From: an uncultured Eubacteriales bacterium
Lineage (GTDB): Bacteria; Bacillota; Clostridia; Oscillospirales; Acutalibacteraceae
Reading direction: 5' to 3'
Length of the DNA stretch: 33,594 nt
NCBI GenBank assembly: GCA_900316495.1
Contig: ONDC01000047.1
Location: 1-33,594, forward strand
The notes below the pieces were generated by a model that saw only the letters and a list, made by a program, of their open reading frames with translations, was not told the origin of the DNA and searched no databases. The position numbers and the translations under genes are program-made. Shown in pieces: positions 15,612-24,800 of the stretch. Every line of letters starts with the position of its first letter. Positions within the stretch are counted from its first letter, which is position 1.

Positions 15612-17042
15612 TTATACGTTGATTTCAACCGTCACGCCAAGCTCGTCCTTGTACTGCTCAAGAAGGGGATTGACGCATTCAGTGAGGAATTCTGTGACCT
15701 GTTCGGGGCTTCTGCCGACGTACTTTGCCGGGTCAAGAATATTTTTCAGCTCGTCGAGCGTCACGCCGAAGGCTTCATCGGCGGCGATTCTTTCCAGAAG
15801 GTCGTTTTCCTTCCCCTCGACCTTGACCTGCCTGCCCGCCTCCATCGAATGCACGCGGATGCGCTCGTGAAGCTCCTGACGGTTGCCGCCGCGCTTGACC
15901 GCGTCCATCATGATGTTCTCGGTCGCCATGAAGGGCAGCTCCTTCATGAGCCGCTGTTCGATGACCTTGGGATAAACCACCAGACCGTCCACCACATTGA
16001 GGTAAAGACTGAGGATGCCGTCCACCGCGAGGAATGCTTCGGGGATGGAGATGCGCTTGTTGGCGCTGTCGTCGAGGGTTCTCTCGAACCACTGGGTCGC
16101 GGCGGTGATGGCGGGATTAAGCGCGTCCACCATGACGTATCTCGCAAGGGAGGCGATTCTCTCGCTTCTCATGGGGTTGCGCTTGTATGCCATGGCGGAG
16201 GAGCCGATCTGCCCCTTCTCAAACGGTTCCTCGATTTCCTTGAGGTGCTGGAGAAGGCGGATGTCGTTGGAGAATTTGGTAGCGGACTGCGCGATGCCGG
16301 AGAGAACATTGAGAATGCGGCTGTCCAGCTTGCGGCTGTAGGTTTGTCCCGAAACGGCGAAACAGCCGGTGTAGCCCATTTTTTCAGCGATGCGCCTGTC
16401 AAGCTCGCGGCATTTGGCGTGGTCGCCGTCAAAAAGCTCCAGGAAGCTCGCCTGTGTGCCTGTCGTGCCCTTGCAGCCAAGCAGCTTAGCCCCGTCGATC
16501 TGGTGCTGCACGTCCTCCAAATCCATCACAAGATCCTGCAGCCAGAGCGCGGCGCGCTTGCCGACGGTGGTCGGCTGGGCGGGCTGGAAGTGAGTGAAGG
16601 CGAGCGTGGGAAGCTCCTTATATTGATCGGCGAATTTCGCAAGCTCCGCGATGACGTTGACAAGCTTCTTGCGGATGAGCTTCATTGCTTCGTTCATCAC
16701 GATCACGTCGGTGTTGTCGCCGACGTAGCAGGAGGTGGCGCCAAGGTGAATGATGCCAGCCGCCTTCGGACACTGCTGACCGTAGGCGTAGACATGGCTC
16801 ATCACGTCGTGGCGGACAATCTTCTCGCGCTCCTGCGCGACCTCGTAATTGATGTCCTCGGCATGTGCCTTTAATTCCTCGATCTGCTCCGGGGTAATGT
16901 CAAGACCAAGCTCCTGCTCGGTCTCGGCGAGGGCGATCCAAAGCCTGCGCCATGTGCGGAACTTCATGTCGGGGGAGAAAAGATACTGCATTTCTTTGCT
17001 TGCGTAGCGGGAGCCGAGCGGGGTCTCATAGATGTCTTTCAT
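15612..17042 (-). CDS. purB: Adenylosuccinate lyase
   Basis: 476 residues of the fumarase/aspartase superfamily. It releases fumarate from SAICAR and from adenylosuccinate in purine synthesis. The superfamily signature is GSSAMAYKRNPMRSE. Other family blocks are HLGATSCYVGDNTD with the substrate-binding segment, FTHFQPAQPTTVGKRAALW containing the catalytic His, and ERTLDDSANKRISIPEAF. The length matches the longer PurB subtype of Clostridia and eukaryotes rather than the ~431-residue Bacillus type. It follows purF by 28 bp and is the last gene before the terminator. No clear Shine-Dalgarno sequence precedes the ATG, so coupling to purF is plausible. Confidence 0.95.
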   Translation of the reverse strand: MKDIYETPLGSRYASKEMQYLFSPDMKFRTWRRLWIALAETEQELGLDITPEQIEELKAHAEDINYEVAQEREKIVRHDVMSHVYAYGQQCPKAAGIIHLGATSCYVGDNTDVIVMNEAMKLIRKKLVNVIAELAKFADQYKELPTLAFTHFQPAQPTTVGKRAALWLQDLVMDLEDVQHQIDGAKLLGCKGTTGTQASFLELFDGDHAKCRELDRRIAEKMGYTGCFAVSGQTYSRKLDSRILNVLSGIAQSATKFSNDIRLLQHLKEIEEPFEKGQIGSSAMAYKRNPMRSERIASLARYVMVDALNPAITAATQWFERTLDDSANKRISIPEAFLAVDGILSLYLNVVDGLVVYPKVIEQRLMKELPFMATENIMMDAVKRGGNRQELHERIRVHSMEAGRQVKVEGKENDLLERIAADEAFGVTLDELKNILDPAKYVGRSPEQVTEFLTECVNPLLEQYKDELGVTVEINV

Positions 17043-17070
17043 TAGCGGTCAGTCCTTTATGATCAAATTT

Positions 17071-18564
17071 TTATAAAATCTCGTCGTCCTTGTTCATGTG
17101 GTGGGAGGTAATGCCGTCGGGATAGCGACCGTCAAAGCAGGCGGTGCAGAGCGGGAGCTTTTTGCCGCAGGTGAGCTTGACAATGGCGTCAAGATCCAGG
17201 AAATCGAGGGAATCGGCCTCGATGATCTCGGCGATCTCCTCAACGGTGTGCTGGTTGGCGATGAGGTCGTCCTTCGAGGGAATGTCCACGCCGTAGAAGC
17301 AGGGGTTGCGGAAGGCGGGGGAGCTGATTCTGACATGCACCTCGCTCGCGCCCGCTTCGCGTAGCATATTGACGATGCGGTGCATGGTGGTGCCGCGCAC
17401 GATGGAATCGTCCAGCATGACCACTCTGCGCCCGTTGACGATGGAGCGCAGCGCGTTGAGCTTCAGCCGGACGGCGTTGGTGCGCTGCGACTGATCGGGC
17501 TTGATGAAGGTGCGCCCGATGTAGCTGTTTTTGACGATACCCTTGGCATAGGGAATGCCCGACTGTTCGGCATAGCCGATTGCCGCGTCAATGCCCGATT
17601 CGGGAACGCCGATGACAATATCCGCATCGACCGGCTTTTGCTTGGCGAGCTGCCTTCCCGCCTGTCTGCGGGAATCATAGACCGAAACGCCGTCGATTAC
17701 CGAGTCGGAGCGTGCGAAGTAGATGTATTCAAAGACGCAGTGGGCAATATCGCCCTTGCAGAGCGAACGGTCGCTGTGAATGCCGTCCTCGTCGCAGGTG
17801 ATGATCTCGCCGGGGTCAACGTCGCGCATGAACTGCGCGCCGACCGCGTCGAGGGCGCAGGTTTCGCTGGCAAAAATGATGTCGTTGCCGATGCGCCCCA
17901 TGCAGAGCGGGCGGAAGCCCTTGGGGTCGCGGGCGGCGATCAGCTTGCGGGGACTCATGACCAACAGGGAATAAGCGCCGTGAAGCTGCTTCATCGCCTG
18001 TTTGACGGCAAGCTCGACCTTATGGGTCTTGGGTCTTTCTCTGGCGACTAAGTAGGCGATGACCTCCGAGTCAATGGTGGTCTGGAATATCGCGCCGCGT
18101 TCCTCCAACTCTCTGCGCAGCTCGTAGGCATTGGTGAGGTTGCCGTTATGGGCAAAGCCGAGCGTGCCCTTGACATAGCGCATGACGAGGGGTTGGCAGT
18201 TTTCCGCCACAGAGCCGCCGGCGGTGGAGTAGCGCACATGACCGATGGCGATTTGCCCGACAAGCTCGTCCAGCTTCTGCTTGTTGAAGACCTCGCTGAC
18301 AAGTCCCATGTCCTTGTAATGGCTGAATTTACCGTCATCGCTGACGGCAATGCCGCAGCTTTCCTGACCTCTGTGCTGCAGGGCTACCAGTCCGTGATAG
18401 ACGCACGGGGCGATCGCTATTTCCCTGTCGTAGGAATAAATGCCGAAAACGCCGCATTCCTCGTGCAGCTCTGCGAAGTCGGGCATGGAAAGGTCAACGC
18501 CGCAGCTGTCGCAAACGCCGCAGCTGCCATTACAACACCCTGATTCATTTTCTAAATAACCCAT
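17071..18564 (-). CDS. purF: Amidophosphoribosyltransferase with Cys-rich propeptide
   Basis: 497 residues from the ATG at 18564. PurF makes phosphoribosylamine from PRPP and glutamine, the committed step of purine synthesis. The class II glutaminase domain starts at Cys37 in HEECGVFGI, so 36 residues must be removed to free the nucleophile. This propeptide is long and has Cys at 10, 11, 15, 18 and 21. GHVRYSTAGG and FAHNGNLTN follow. The PRT domain has VVMLDDSIVRGTT. The Cys residues expected for the Bacillus-type 4Fe-4S cluster are present (CVFEYIYFARSDS, NPCFYGVD and LCTACFDG). I prefer the second ATG because GGA lies 8 nt before it; the first ATG (18570) is only 2 nt from GGA. It is first in purF-purB. 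Confidence 0.94.
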   Translation of the reverse strand: MGYLENESGCCNGSCGVCDSCGVDLSMPDFAELHEECGVFGIYSYDREIAIAPCVYHGLVALQHRGQESCGIAVSDDGKFSHYKDMGLVSEVFNKQKLDELVGQIAIGHVRYSTAGGSVAENCQPLVMRYVKGTLGFAHNGNLTNAYELRRELEERGAIFQTTIDSEVIAYLVARERPKTHKVELAVKQAMKQLHGAYSLLVMSPRKLIAARDPKGFRPLCMGRIGNDIIFASETCALDAVGAQFMRDVDPGEIITCDEDGIHSDRSLCKGDIAHCVFEYIYFARSDSVIDGVSVYDSRRQAGRQLAKQKPVDADIVIGVPESGIDAAIGYAEQSGIPYAKGIVKNSYIGRTFIKPDQSQRTNAVRLKLNALRSIVNGRRVVMLDDSIVRGTTMHRIVNMLREAGASEVHVRISSPAFRNPCFYGVDIPSKDDLIANQHTVEEIAEIIEADSLDFLDLDAIVKLTCGKKLPLCTACFDGRYPDGITSHHMNKDDEIL

Positions 18565-18636
18565 TTTCATTTTCCTTTACGTTTTTATTTTCATTATTAT
18601 ACGCTGCCGGAATTGCCTGAGATTCATCAGACTTTT

Positions 18637-18665
18637 ATTATAAAAGATTCAGGGGAAAATGTCAA
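18637..18665 (-). promoter_or_regulatory. Consensus sigma-A promoter of purF-purB
   Basis: On the minus strand TTGACA (18665-18660) and TATAAT (18642-18637) match the consensus at all 12 positions with a 17-bp spacer. The start site would be about 60 nt before purF. I looked for a purine riboswitch in the leader and did not see the conserved core; the leader is too short for a full one plus an expression platform. Confidence 0.85.
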
Positions 18666-18729
18666 ACAAAATATGCCATTTTATGATTATTTCCCTTTTG
18701 CCTATTTTTGCTTGAGCGTGAATAAAAAA

Positions 18730-18771
18730 ACAGGGCGCAATGTCCGAAGAAATCCGGAGCATGCGTCCTGC
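18730..18771 (-). terminator. Terminator of the proC operon
   Basis: CAGGGCGCAATGTCCG and CGGAGCATGCGTCCTG form a long imperfect stem around a short AAGAAATC loop. On the minus strand the stem is followed by TTTTTTTATTC. It begins about 60 nt after the proC stop. Confidence 0.75.
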
Positions 18772-18802
18772 TGAATGAAGCAAGATTTTGAGGAGGTTTT
18801 TA

Positions 18803-18838
18803 CGAGGGAAATGTTATTTCCGAGGGAAATGTTATTTC
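18803..18838. repeat. Perfect tandem duplication of an 18-bp unit at the end of proC
   Basis: The unit CGAGGGAAATGTTATTTC occurs twice back to back. Each copy contains the inverted repeat GGAAAT/ATTTCC around GTT. The proC stop codon lies inside the second copy, so the duplication does not alter the protein. Confidence 0.7.
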
Positions 18839-19659
18839 CCTAAGGATCGTGAACGCTCTGTACACGCCTTCATTGCCTCGATGACCGCGCTGCGGAAGCC
18901 CTTTTCCTCCAGTACGCGAACGGCTTCAATAGTGGTTCCGGCGGGAGAGCAGACCATGTCCTTCAGCTCCGCGGGGTGCTTGCCGGTTTCCAGCACCATT
19001 TTGGCGCTGCCCATGACAGCCTGCGCGGCAAAGCGGTACGCCTGTGCGCGGGGCATTCCGTCGGCGACCGCCGCGTCCGCCATTGCCTCGATGAACATGA
19101 ATACATAAGCCGGAGAACTGCCGCTGACGGATACGACCGCGTCCATCAGATTCTCGCTGATGACCTCCGACAGTCCGAAGCCGCCGAGGATTTTTTGCAC
19201 GTATTGCAGCTCCTGCGCGGTAACATTGGCGTTGGGGGTGACGGCGGTGATTCCCGCGCCGACCATGGCAGGCGTATTCGGCATGGTGCGGACGATCTTC
19301 AGACCGTCGCTGCCGAAGCGTTCTGCGAGAGAAGCAAGCGTCTGTCCCGGCGCGATGGTGACGATGATCTGATCACCCGTGACGACGGGCGCGATTTCCG
19401 TGATCACCTGCGTGTAGTACTGCGGCTTCACGGCGAGGATCAGTACCTCCGCTGTTTTTGCGACCTCGCGGTTGTCAGACGTGACGTTCACGCCGTATCT
19501 TTCGGATAAAAACGCGAGACGGTCGCTGCTTACGTCCGACATAATAATCTCTCCGGAAGCGAAAATCTCCCCGGCAACAATGCCGCTCATCATGGCGGTT
19601 GCCATATTGCCGGCGCCGATAAAGCCGAGCTTATTGCTGTGTTGTTGTGTGTTACCCAT
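18832..19659 (-). CDS. proC: Pyrroline-5-carboxylate reductase
   Basis: 275 residues. ProC reduces 1-pyrroline-5-carboxylate to proline with NAD(P)H. The Rossmann motif GFIGAGNMATAM is at 13-24; VILAVKPQ, RTMPNTPAMVGAG and the signature block VSGSSPAYVFMFIEAMADA follow, and the C-terminal dimer region contains MVCSPAGTTIEAV. Length and C terminus (ERSRSLGK) are normal for the family. It is last in a leftward run with the glycosyltransferase and PlsY-like genes; 28 bp separate it from the latter. The link to membrane lipid genes is not an obvious pathway link. Confidence 0.95.
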   Translation of the reverse strand: MGNTQQHSNKLGFIGAGNMATAMMSGIVAGEIFASGEIIMSDVSSDRLAFLSERYGVNVTSDNREVAKTAEVLILAVKPQYYTQVITEIAPVVTGDQIIVTIAPGQTLASLAERFGSDGLKIVRTMPNTPAMVGAGITAVTPNANVTAQELQYVQKILGGFGLSEVISENLMDAVVSVSGSSPAYVFMFIEAMADAAVADGMPRAQAYRFAAQAVMGSAKMVLETGKHPAELKDMVCSPAGTTIEAVRVLEEKGFRSAVIEAMKACTERSRSLGK

Positions 19660-19687
19660 AAAATCAGACCGTCCTAACAGAAAAAAA

Positions 19688-20353
19688 TTATGCTTTGCCC
19701 GTGCGGGAGATCTCCTGTTCGCCGGATGCCCGCCCGAAGAGCCTTAAGGAGAATATGTAAATGCCGTACTGCCGCTTTTCACGGCGTAGATAATCGCCTA
19801 TGTGCCGATAGATGACGGCGGCGGTGATAATGGCGGTTCCCAGAAGGAGCGAGATCCTTTCTTCAAAAAAGAAGGAGCTGCCCAGCGTCACTGCATAGGT
19901 CGTCATGACTCTCAGACTGTGAGGCGTGATGCGCAGCGCGGTGGAAAAGAAAACAAACGGGATCGCCAGCAGAAAGAGAAGAAGCGAATGCGGACAAAGA
20001 CCGATATAAGTGCCGAAGGTGACGGCGATTGCCTTTCCGCCGTGGTTTTTCAGCATGGGAGAAAAAGCGTGCCCAAGAACGGGAGCCGCTAAAACTCCGG
20101 CAAACATGATGTTGTCGGGGCTGACGTACTGCAATGAGAGCCAGATCGGGACGGCGCCCTTTGCAAGCTCCAGCAGCAGGCAGATGATTCCGCAGGGAAT
20201 CCCGATGCATGTAAACACATTGCCGCAGCCAGGATTGCCGTCCTTGCTGATTTTGGTGATGTCCTTCCGGTAAAACAGCTTCGGAATCAGATAGCTGTAC
20301 ATCACGCTTCCCGAAAAGAAGGACACGACTGTCCAGAATAGATAAGTGAGCAT
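19688..20353 (-). CDS. PlsY-like glycerol-3-phosphate acyltransferase family membrane protein
   Basis: 221 residues with about five membrane segments. PlsY transfers an acyl group from acyl phosphate to glycerol 3-phosphate, the first step of phospholipid synthesis. The family pattern is visible but drifted: SGSVMYSYL (motif 1 region), DGNPGCGNVF in place of the usual GSGNPGATN, and GHAFSPMLKNHGGKAIAV in place of GHxFPxFLxFKGGKGVA. GGAGG lies 10 nt before the ATG. It follows a diacylglycerol glycosyltransferase-like gene by 56 bp, which supports a role in membrane lipids. Because core motif residues differ, it may be a paralogue with a different acceptor, not the housekeeping PlsY. Confidence 0.75.
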   Translation of the reverse strand: MLTYLFWTVVSFFSGSVMYSYLIPKLFYRKDITKISKDGNPGCGNVFTCIGIPCGIICLLLELAKGAVPIWLSLQYVSPDNIMFAGVLAAPVLGHAFSPMLKNHGGKAIAVTFGTYIGLCPHSLLLFLLAIPFVFFSTALRITPHSLRVMTTYAVTLGSSFFFEERISLLLGTAIITAAVIYRHIGDYLRREKRQYGIYIFSLRLFGRASGEQEISRTGKA

Positions 20354-20409
20354 TTCTGAAAAACCTCCGTGCGGCAGACATTATAACACAGTGCTGCCGT
20401 TCTGTCAAT

Positions 20410-21549
20410 TTATTTGGAATATTTTTCGAGGATAAATCTGCAAATTTCGTCGGCGGAGTCGGGATGGATGTTGTCCCTCTGCGCCTGTAGCATGGCTTGC
20501 TGTGCGTCCTTGTCAAGCCACAGCGCGTAGGCCGTTTCCGCGATGGCGTCGGGCGACGCGTTGGCTCCCGCGCAGACCGACATGCCGCGGGAGGAGAAAA
20601 ACGCCGCGTTGATAGTCTCGCAGCCAGGAATGGGCGGGGTATGCACCAGCAGCACGTTCTTGACCGCCGCCTCGGTGGAGGTCAGTCCGCCGGGCTTGGT
20701 GAATACCATGTCGGCGGCGTCCATGAACAGCGCGACCTTGTCAGTAAAGGGCTGCAGCGTCACGTCGGAAATATCGGCAAAGACCTCGCTCAGATGCGTT
20801 CTCATGGATTCGTTTCTTCCGCAGAGAATGATGATCCGCACATTTTCTTCAAATTTCCGGTACAGCGCGCGTGTCATTTCCTCCAGCCCCCCGAAGCCCA
20901 TACTGCCGGACATCATGAGGAGAATCGGCTTGTCGTCGGGCAGTCCCAGCGCGGCGCGCGCTTCGGCGCGATCGGTCTTTTCCCTGAAGGCGTCACTGAC
21001 AGGAATGCCGAAGGGCAGCAGCTTTTCCTCCGGGATCCGGCGGGAATAGAAATCCTCGGCAAGCTCCCTGTGCGGAATGACAAAATAATCCGGCTTTGTT
21101 TCCTCCCAGAAGGGAATGCAGGCGTAGTCGGTCGCCACGCAGATGAAGGGAATATCCAGCGCCCCGTGTTTTTTCAAAGACGTCAGACACTCGGCGGGGA
21201 AGAGATGCGGCATGACCGCCACATCATAGCCGCCATTTCTGATGAAGCCCGCCAGCTTTTTGCGGTAAAGCGTGTTGGCGGCATAAACCGGCGATTTGAT
21301 GTGGAGATGCCTTGTGTTGAGGTCGCTGACCGCCCTGCCGATGGAATACATCATGCCAAAAACCGCGGGAACGGAGGTGGTGATACCCACATAGGAATTG
21401 TTGACCGTGCGGGAGACCCTCATGCCAGCGATGGCGAGTGTGTCCACAAAATCGCATTCGACGCCCAGTTGCAGAAATTTTTGATAGATCGCTTTGCCTG
21501 CCGTATTGTGACCTTCACCGGTATTGCAGGATAAGATAATTGCTTTCAT
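20410..21549 (-). CDS. MGDG-synthase-like diacylglycerol glycosyltransferase
   Basis: 379 residues of the GT28 type. The N-terminal half begins IILSCNTGEGHNTAGKAI, the MGDG synthase/UgtP lipid-binding signature. A middle block reads CVATDYACIPFWEE followed by FVIPHRELAEDF. The C-terminal nucleotide-sugar domain has LLMMSGSMGFGGLEEM and the donor-binding motif FTKPGGLTSTEA. Such enzymes transfer glucose or galactose from UDP-sugar to diacylglycerol at the inner membrane face, making glycolipids or lipoteichoic acid anchors. AAAGGTG lies 7 nt before the ATG. The PlsY-like gene follows, and galU, which makes UDP-glucose, lies 5 kb away on the other strand. Sugar specificity and processivity cannot be read. 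Confidence 0.85.
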   Translation of the reverse strand: MKAIILSCNTGEGHNTAGKAIYQKFLQLGVECDFVDTLAIAGMRVSRTVNNSYVGITTSVPAVFGMMYSIGRAVSDLNTRHLHIKSPVYAANTLYRKKLAGFIRNGGYDVAVMPHLFPAECLTSLKKHGALDIPFICVATDYACIPFWEETKPDYFVIPHRELAEDFYSRRIPEEKLLPFGIPVSDAFREKTDRAEARAALGLPDDKPILLMMSGSMGFGGLEEMTRALYRKFEENVRIIILCGRNESMRTHLSEVFADISDVTLQPFTDKVALFMDAADMVFTKPGGLTSTEAAVKNVLLVHTPPIPGCETINAAFFSSRGMSVCAGANASPDAIAETAYALWLDKDAQQAMLQAQRDNIHPDSADEICRFILEKYSK

Positions 21550-21732
21550 TTGCGTTCACCTTTGTTGTCAGAATTGCTACAGCAAAACAAGCTTACATGA
21601 ATAATGTTAAGAGAATATAAATCTTTCGTCTTACAAAATATCAATCAGATGCGTTAAGAAATCAATTCCCCGCTTTCCGCTGACCGTAGGAAGAATCTCG
21701 AACAAATAAATATTATGATTCTGTGTATTCCG
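21550..21732. other. AT-rich divergent intergenic region
   Basis: Between the leftward glycosyltransferase gene and the rightward LRR/Big_2 gene. I see no gene and no convincing leftward promoter. The rightward promoter is listed separately. Confidence 0.5.
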
Positions 21733-21760
21733 TTGACTTTTCGGAATTATTGTTTATAAT
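21733..21760 (+). promoter_or_regulatory. Promoter of the LRR/Big_2 surface protein gene
   Basis: TTGACT (21733-21738) and TATAAT (21755-21760) with a 16-bp spacer, about 50 bp before the start codon. Confidence 0.6.
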
Positions 21761-21809
21761 AGATGTAATAGATTAAAGTTTTATAATCTGTAAAATGCCG
21801 GAGGACAAT

Positions 21810-24800
21810 ATGATCTGTTCCGATTTGTTAAATAACATAAAGATTACACGTACAACCAAAAGAGCTGTGTACGTATTTTTATCCGCATTATTGTTGTCTT
21901 TGTTCGTTTTCTGTGCGTCTGCGCCATCCGTGCGAGCCGAAAAGGAAACGACAGCGCCTTCGATCGATTCCGTGAATCTCAGGGAGGCTCAATGGGTCTA
22001 TTCGGTTTATACGGACAAAAGCAATGTGCGATATGCGGCCGTTACCAGGTATGACGGCGGAGAGACGGATGTTGCGATTCCCGATACGCTTGGCGGCGTG
22101 TCCGTGAGGGTGATCAGCCGGGAGGCGTTCTGCGGGAATAAGTACCTTACCTCGGTCGTGATCCCGGAGGGCGTTTCGGAAATCGGCAAATACGCGTTCC
22201 GCGGCTGTATCGGTCTGAGCAGCGTGTCCTTCCCCTCTTCGCTGACAAGCGTGGGGGACGGGGCGTTTTTCGGGTGCCGTTCCATCACGGGGGCGGATTT
22301 TTCCGAGGGGCTGACAAAGATCGGCAGCTTTGCTTTTTATGAATGTATTCATCTCAGAAGCGTCGCGTTTCCATCGACTCTCCGGTCGGTCGGCGACAGT
22401 GCGTTTGAGGGCTGCGGTATGCTCGAAAGCGTGTCCTTTGGCGATCATCTTGAGAGGATCGGCGACTTGGCGTTCATGGGCTGTCAGTCTATCCGGAGCG
22501 TCGATCTTCCGTCTCTGAAGGATCTGGGGGCGGGCGCATTCGTGAAATGCACGTCGCTGAAAAAGGCCGTGCTGGGAAGCGGCGTCTCAGAAATACGGCC
22601 TGAGACGTTTCGCGCCTGCACGTCTCTTGAAAAAGTGGAGTGCGGGTCGGAGATCAATAAGATCGGTGTGTCGGCCTTTGAAGACTGTTCTTCCTTAAAG
22701 AAAATTCCGGAGCTTGACAGCCTGAGCGAGATCTCTTCCATCGCCTTCAAAGGATGTACCGCCCTGACAGAGGCGGTTATCGGTAGAAGTGTCGGCAGTA
22801 TAGGAGCCGGCGCCTTCAGCGGTTGTACGTCTCTTGCGAAGTTCACGGTGTCCGAAGAAAACGAGCATTATGCTTCTGTGAACGGATGTCTTTACAGCAA
22901 GGACGGAACATCGCTGCTCCTTTGCCCCGCCGGAAAAAAAGGAACCCTGAAGGTGACCGGCGAGGCTCTTGAAATCAGGGACTTTGCTGCGGCGGGATGC
23001 CGTGGCGTTTCAGGAGCGGAGCTGCGCGAGGGACTTGTTTCCGTCGGAAGAGGCGCTTTTCTGGGCTGTACGGATCTGGTGTCCTTTTCGTTGCCGGACA
23101 GTCTCAAGGAAATCGGGAATGCTGCCGTCGGCGTTTATCTGTCCGATGGAAAGCTGAAAAAGGCGGAGTATGTGAGATTTTTTGCGTCAGGGGATAGCTG
23201 CGCCGAAAAATACTGCCTGGAGCGCGAGCTTTCCCTGCGCAATTATGATTCCACGTTGCTTGTCAGCTCGGATCGCGTTGTGATTGCCGAGGGAAGGTCT
23301 TTTTCTCTCACCTGCGCGTTTGAGTCGCAGAGGAAGGGGGAGGTGACCTGGAGCTCCGCCGATGAGTCGGTGGTGACGGTAAGAGCCGGAAGGCTGACTG
23401 CTGTTTCGCAGGGGGACGCCGAGGTCACTGTGTCGGCTGTCGGCTTTGAGCCGAAGACGATTAAGGTGATCGTTGTATCATCCGACGCCATCGGCAAAAG
23501 CAAAGAAAAAAAGTATGAGTCACGCCTGATTTATGCCGGAGAGAGCGAGGAGTTAAGCTCTGTTTTCAGTCAGATAATGGATCCGATTTTTGCCTCCAAC
23601 CGCTTCTGGTATTCCTCTTTACCCTCAGTTGCCACGGTGACGGAGGAGGGAAGGGTCACCGCGCACAACCGGGGGACAGCTATTATCACCTGCATGATGC
23701 CTGACGGGAGTGAGCATAAAATCCTCGTCACCGTAACGGAAAAGCCGTCTGAATTGGTTCTCTCCGCGCCGGAAGAAGAGCTTTTGATCGGTCAGAGTGC
23801 CGCTGTCGCCAAAAGCTTCACGCCGTCGTTTTCCACGGATTCCGTTACATGGTCGTGCGACGATGAAGGCATAGCGGTTGTAGACGAAAACGGCAGGATC
23901 ACGGCGGTGAGTCAGGGAAAATGCACGCTGACCGCCGAAGCTGCGAGCGGTCTCAGAAGCTCGGTGTCCGTCAGCTGCGTCATTCCTGCCGAAAGCATTT
24001 CGCTTGACAGGGAGACAAGGGATGTTTTTCAGGGAAAGCAGTTTAATCTGAAAGTATCTCCCGTGCCTGAGAATTCAAAACAGAGAATAATCTGGAAGTC
24101 GTCGGATCCCAATGTGGCATCGGTCAATTCAAAGGGAAAGGTGACGGGAAGATCCTTCGGCAGCGCTGTTATCAGTGCGGAGACGGCCGGCGGCCTGAGA
24201 ACGGAATGCCGGGTCAATGTGCTGACACACGCCGAGGAGCTGAAGCTTGACGTGAAAAAGCTGACGCTCAATTGCGGAACGGCAAGCAAGCTGCATTCGA
24301 TTGTGCGCCCATCCTATTCCCCTGAAACCACCGAAGGGTGCAGCTGGAATTCCACCGACGAGAAGGTAGCCGTTGTGGATCAGGACGGTCTTGTCACGGC
24401 TGTCGGACCCGGTAAGTGTATCATCAACTGCCGTACAGGCGGGGATCTCATTTCCAAGTGTCAGGTGCAGGTCAGGCTTCCTGCGGAATCCATAGAGATC
24501 AAGCCGGACAAAGGCAGTCTTTATATCGGAGAGACGCAGTCGCTTGAAGCCATCATCCTGCCGGAAGATTCCACGGATAAACTGGAATGGAGCTCCGGGA
24601 ATGAAGAGATCGCGCGTGTCACAACCGGGGGAACTGTCAAGGGCAGAACGCAGGGGACGACTCTCATAACGGCGAAGCTGACGAATGATGTCACCGGAGA
24701 GAGCATCACAGCAACGGTTGAGATAACCGTGATGAAAAAAGCCGATTCCATTGCTTTGAGCAAAACCGATCTCTCGCTGAAGGCAGGCGAAAAGGATTCC

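Noticed and set aside
15588..16874. Rightward frame of 428 codons opposite purB
   Set aside because: The purB superfamily signature and full-length family match are on the minus strand.
18571..18640. Purine riboswitch before purF
   Set aside because: The leader between the promoter and the start is only about 60 nt and lacks the conserved purine aptamer core.
18803..18838. CRISPR-like repeat
   Set aside because: Only two back-to-back copies with no spacers and no cas genes.
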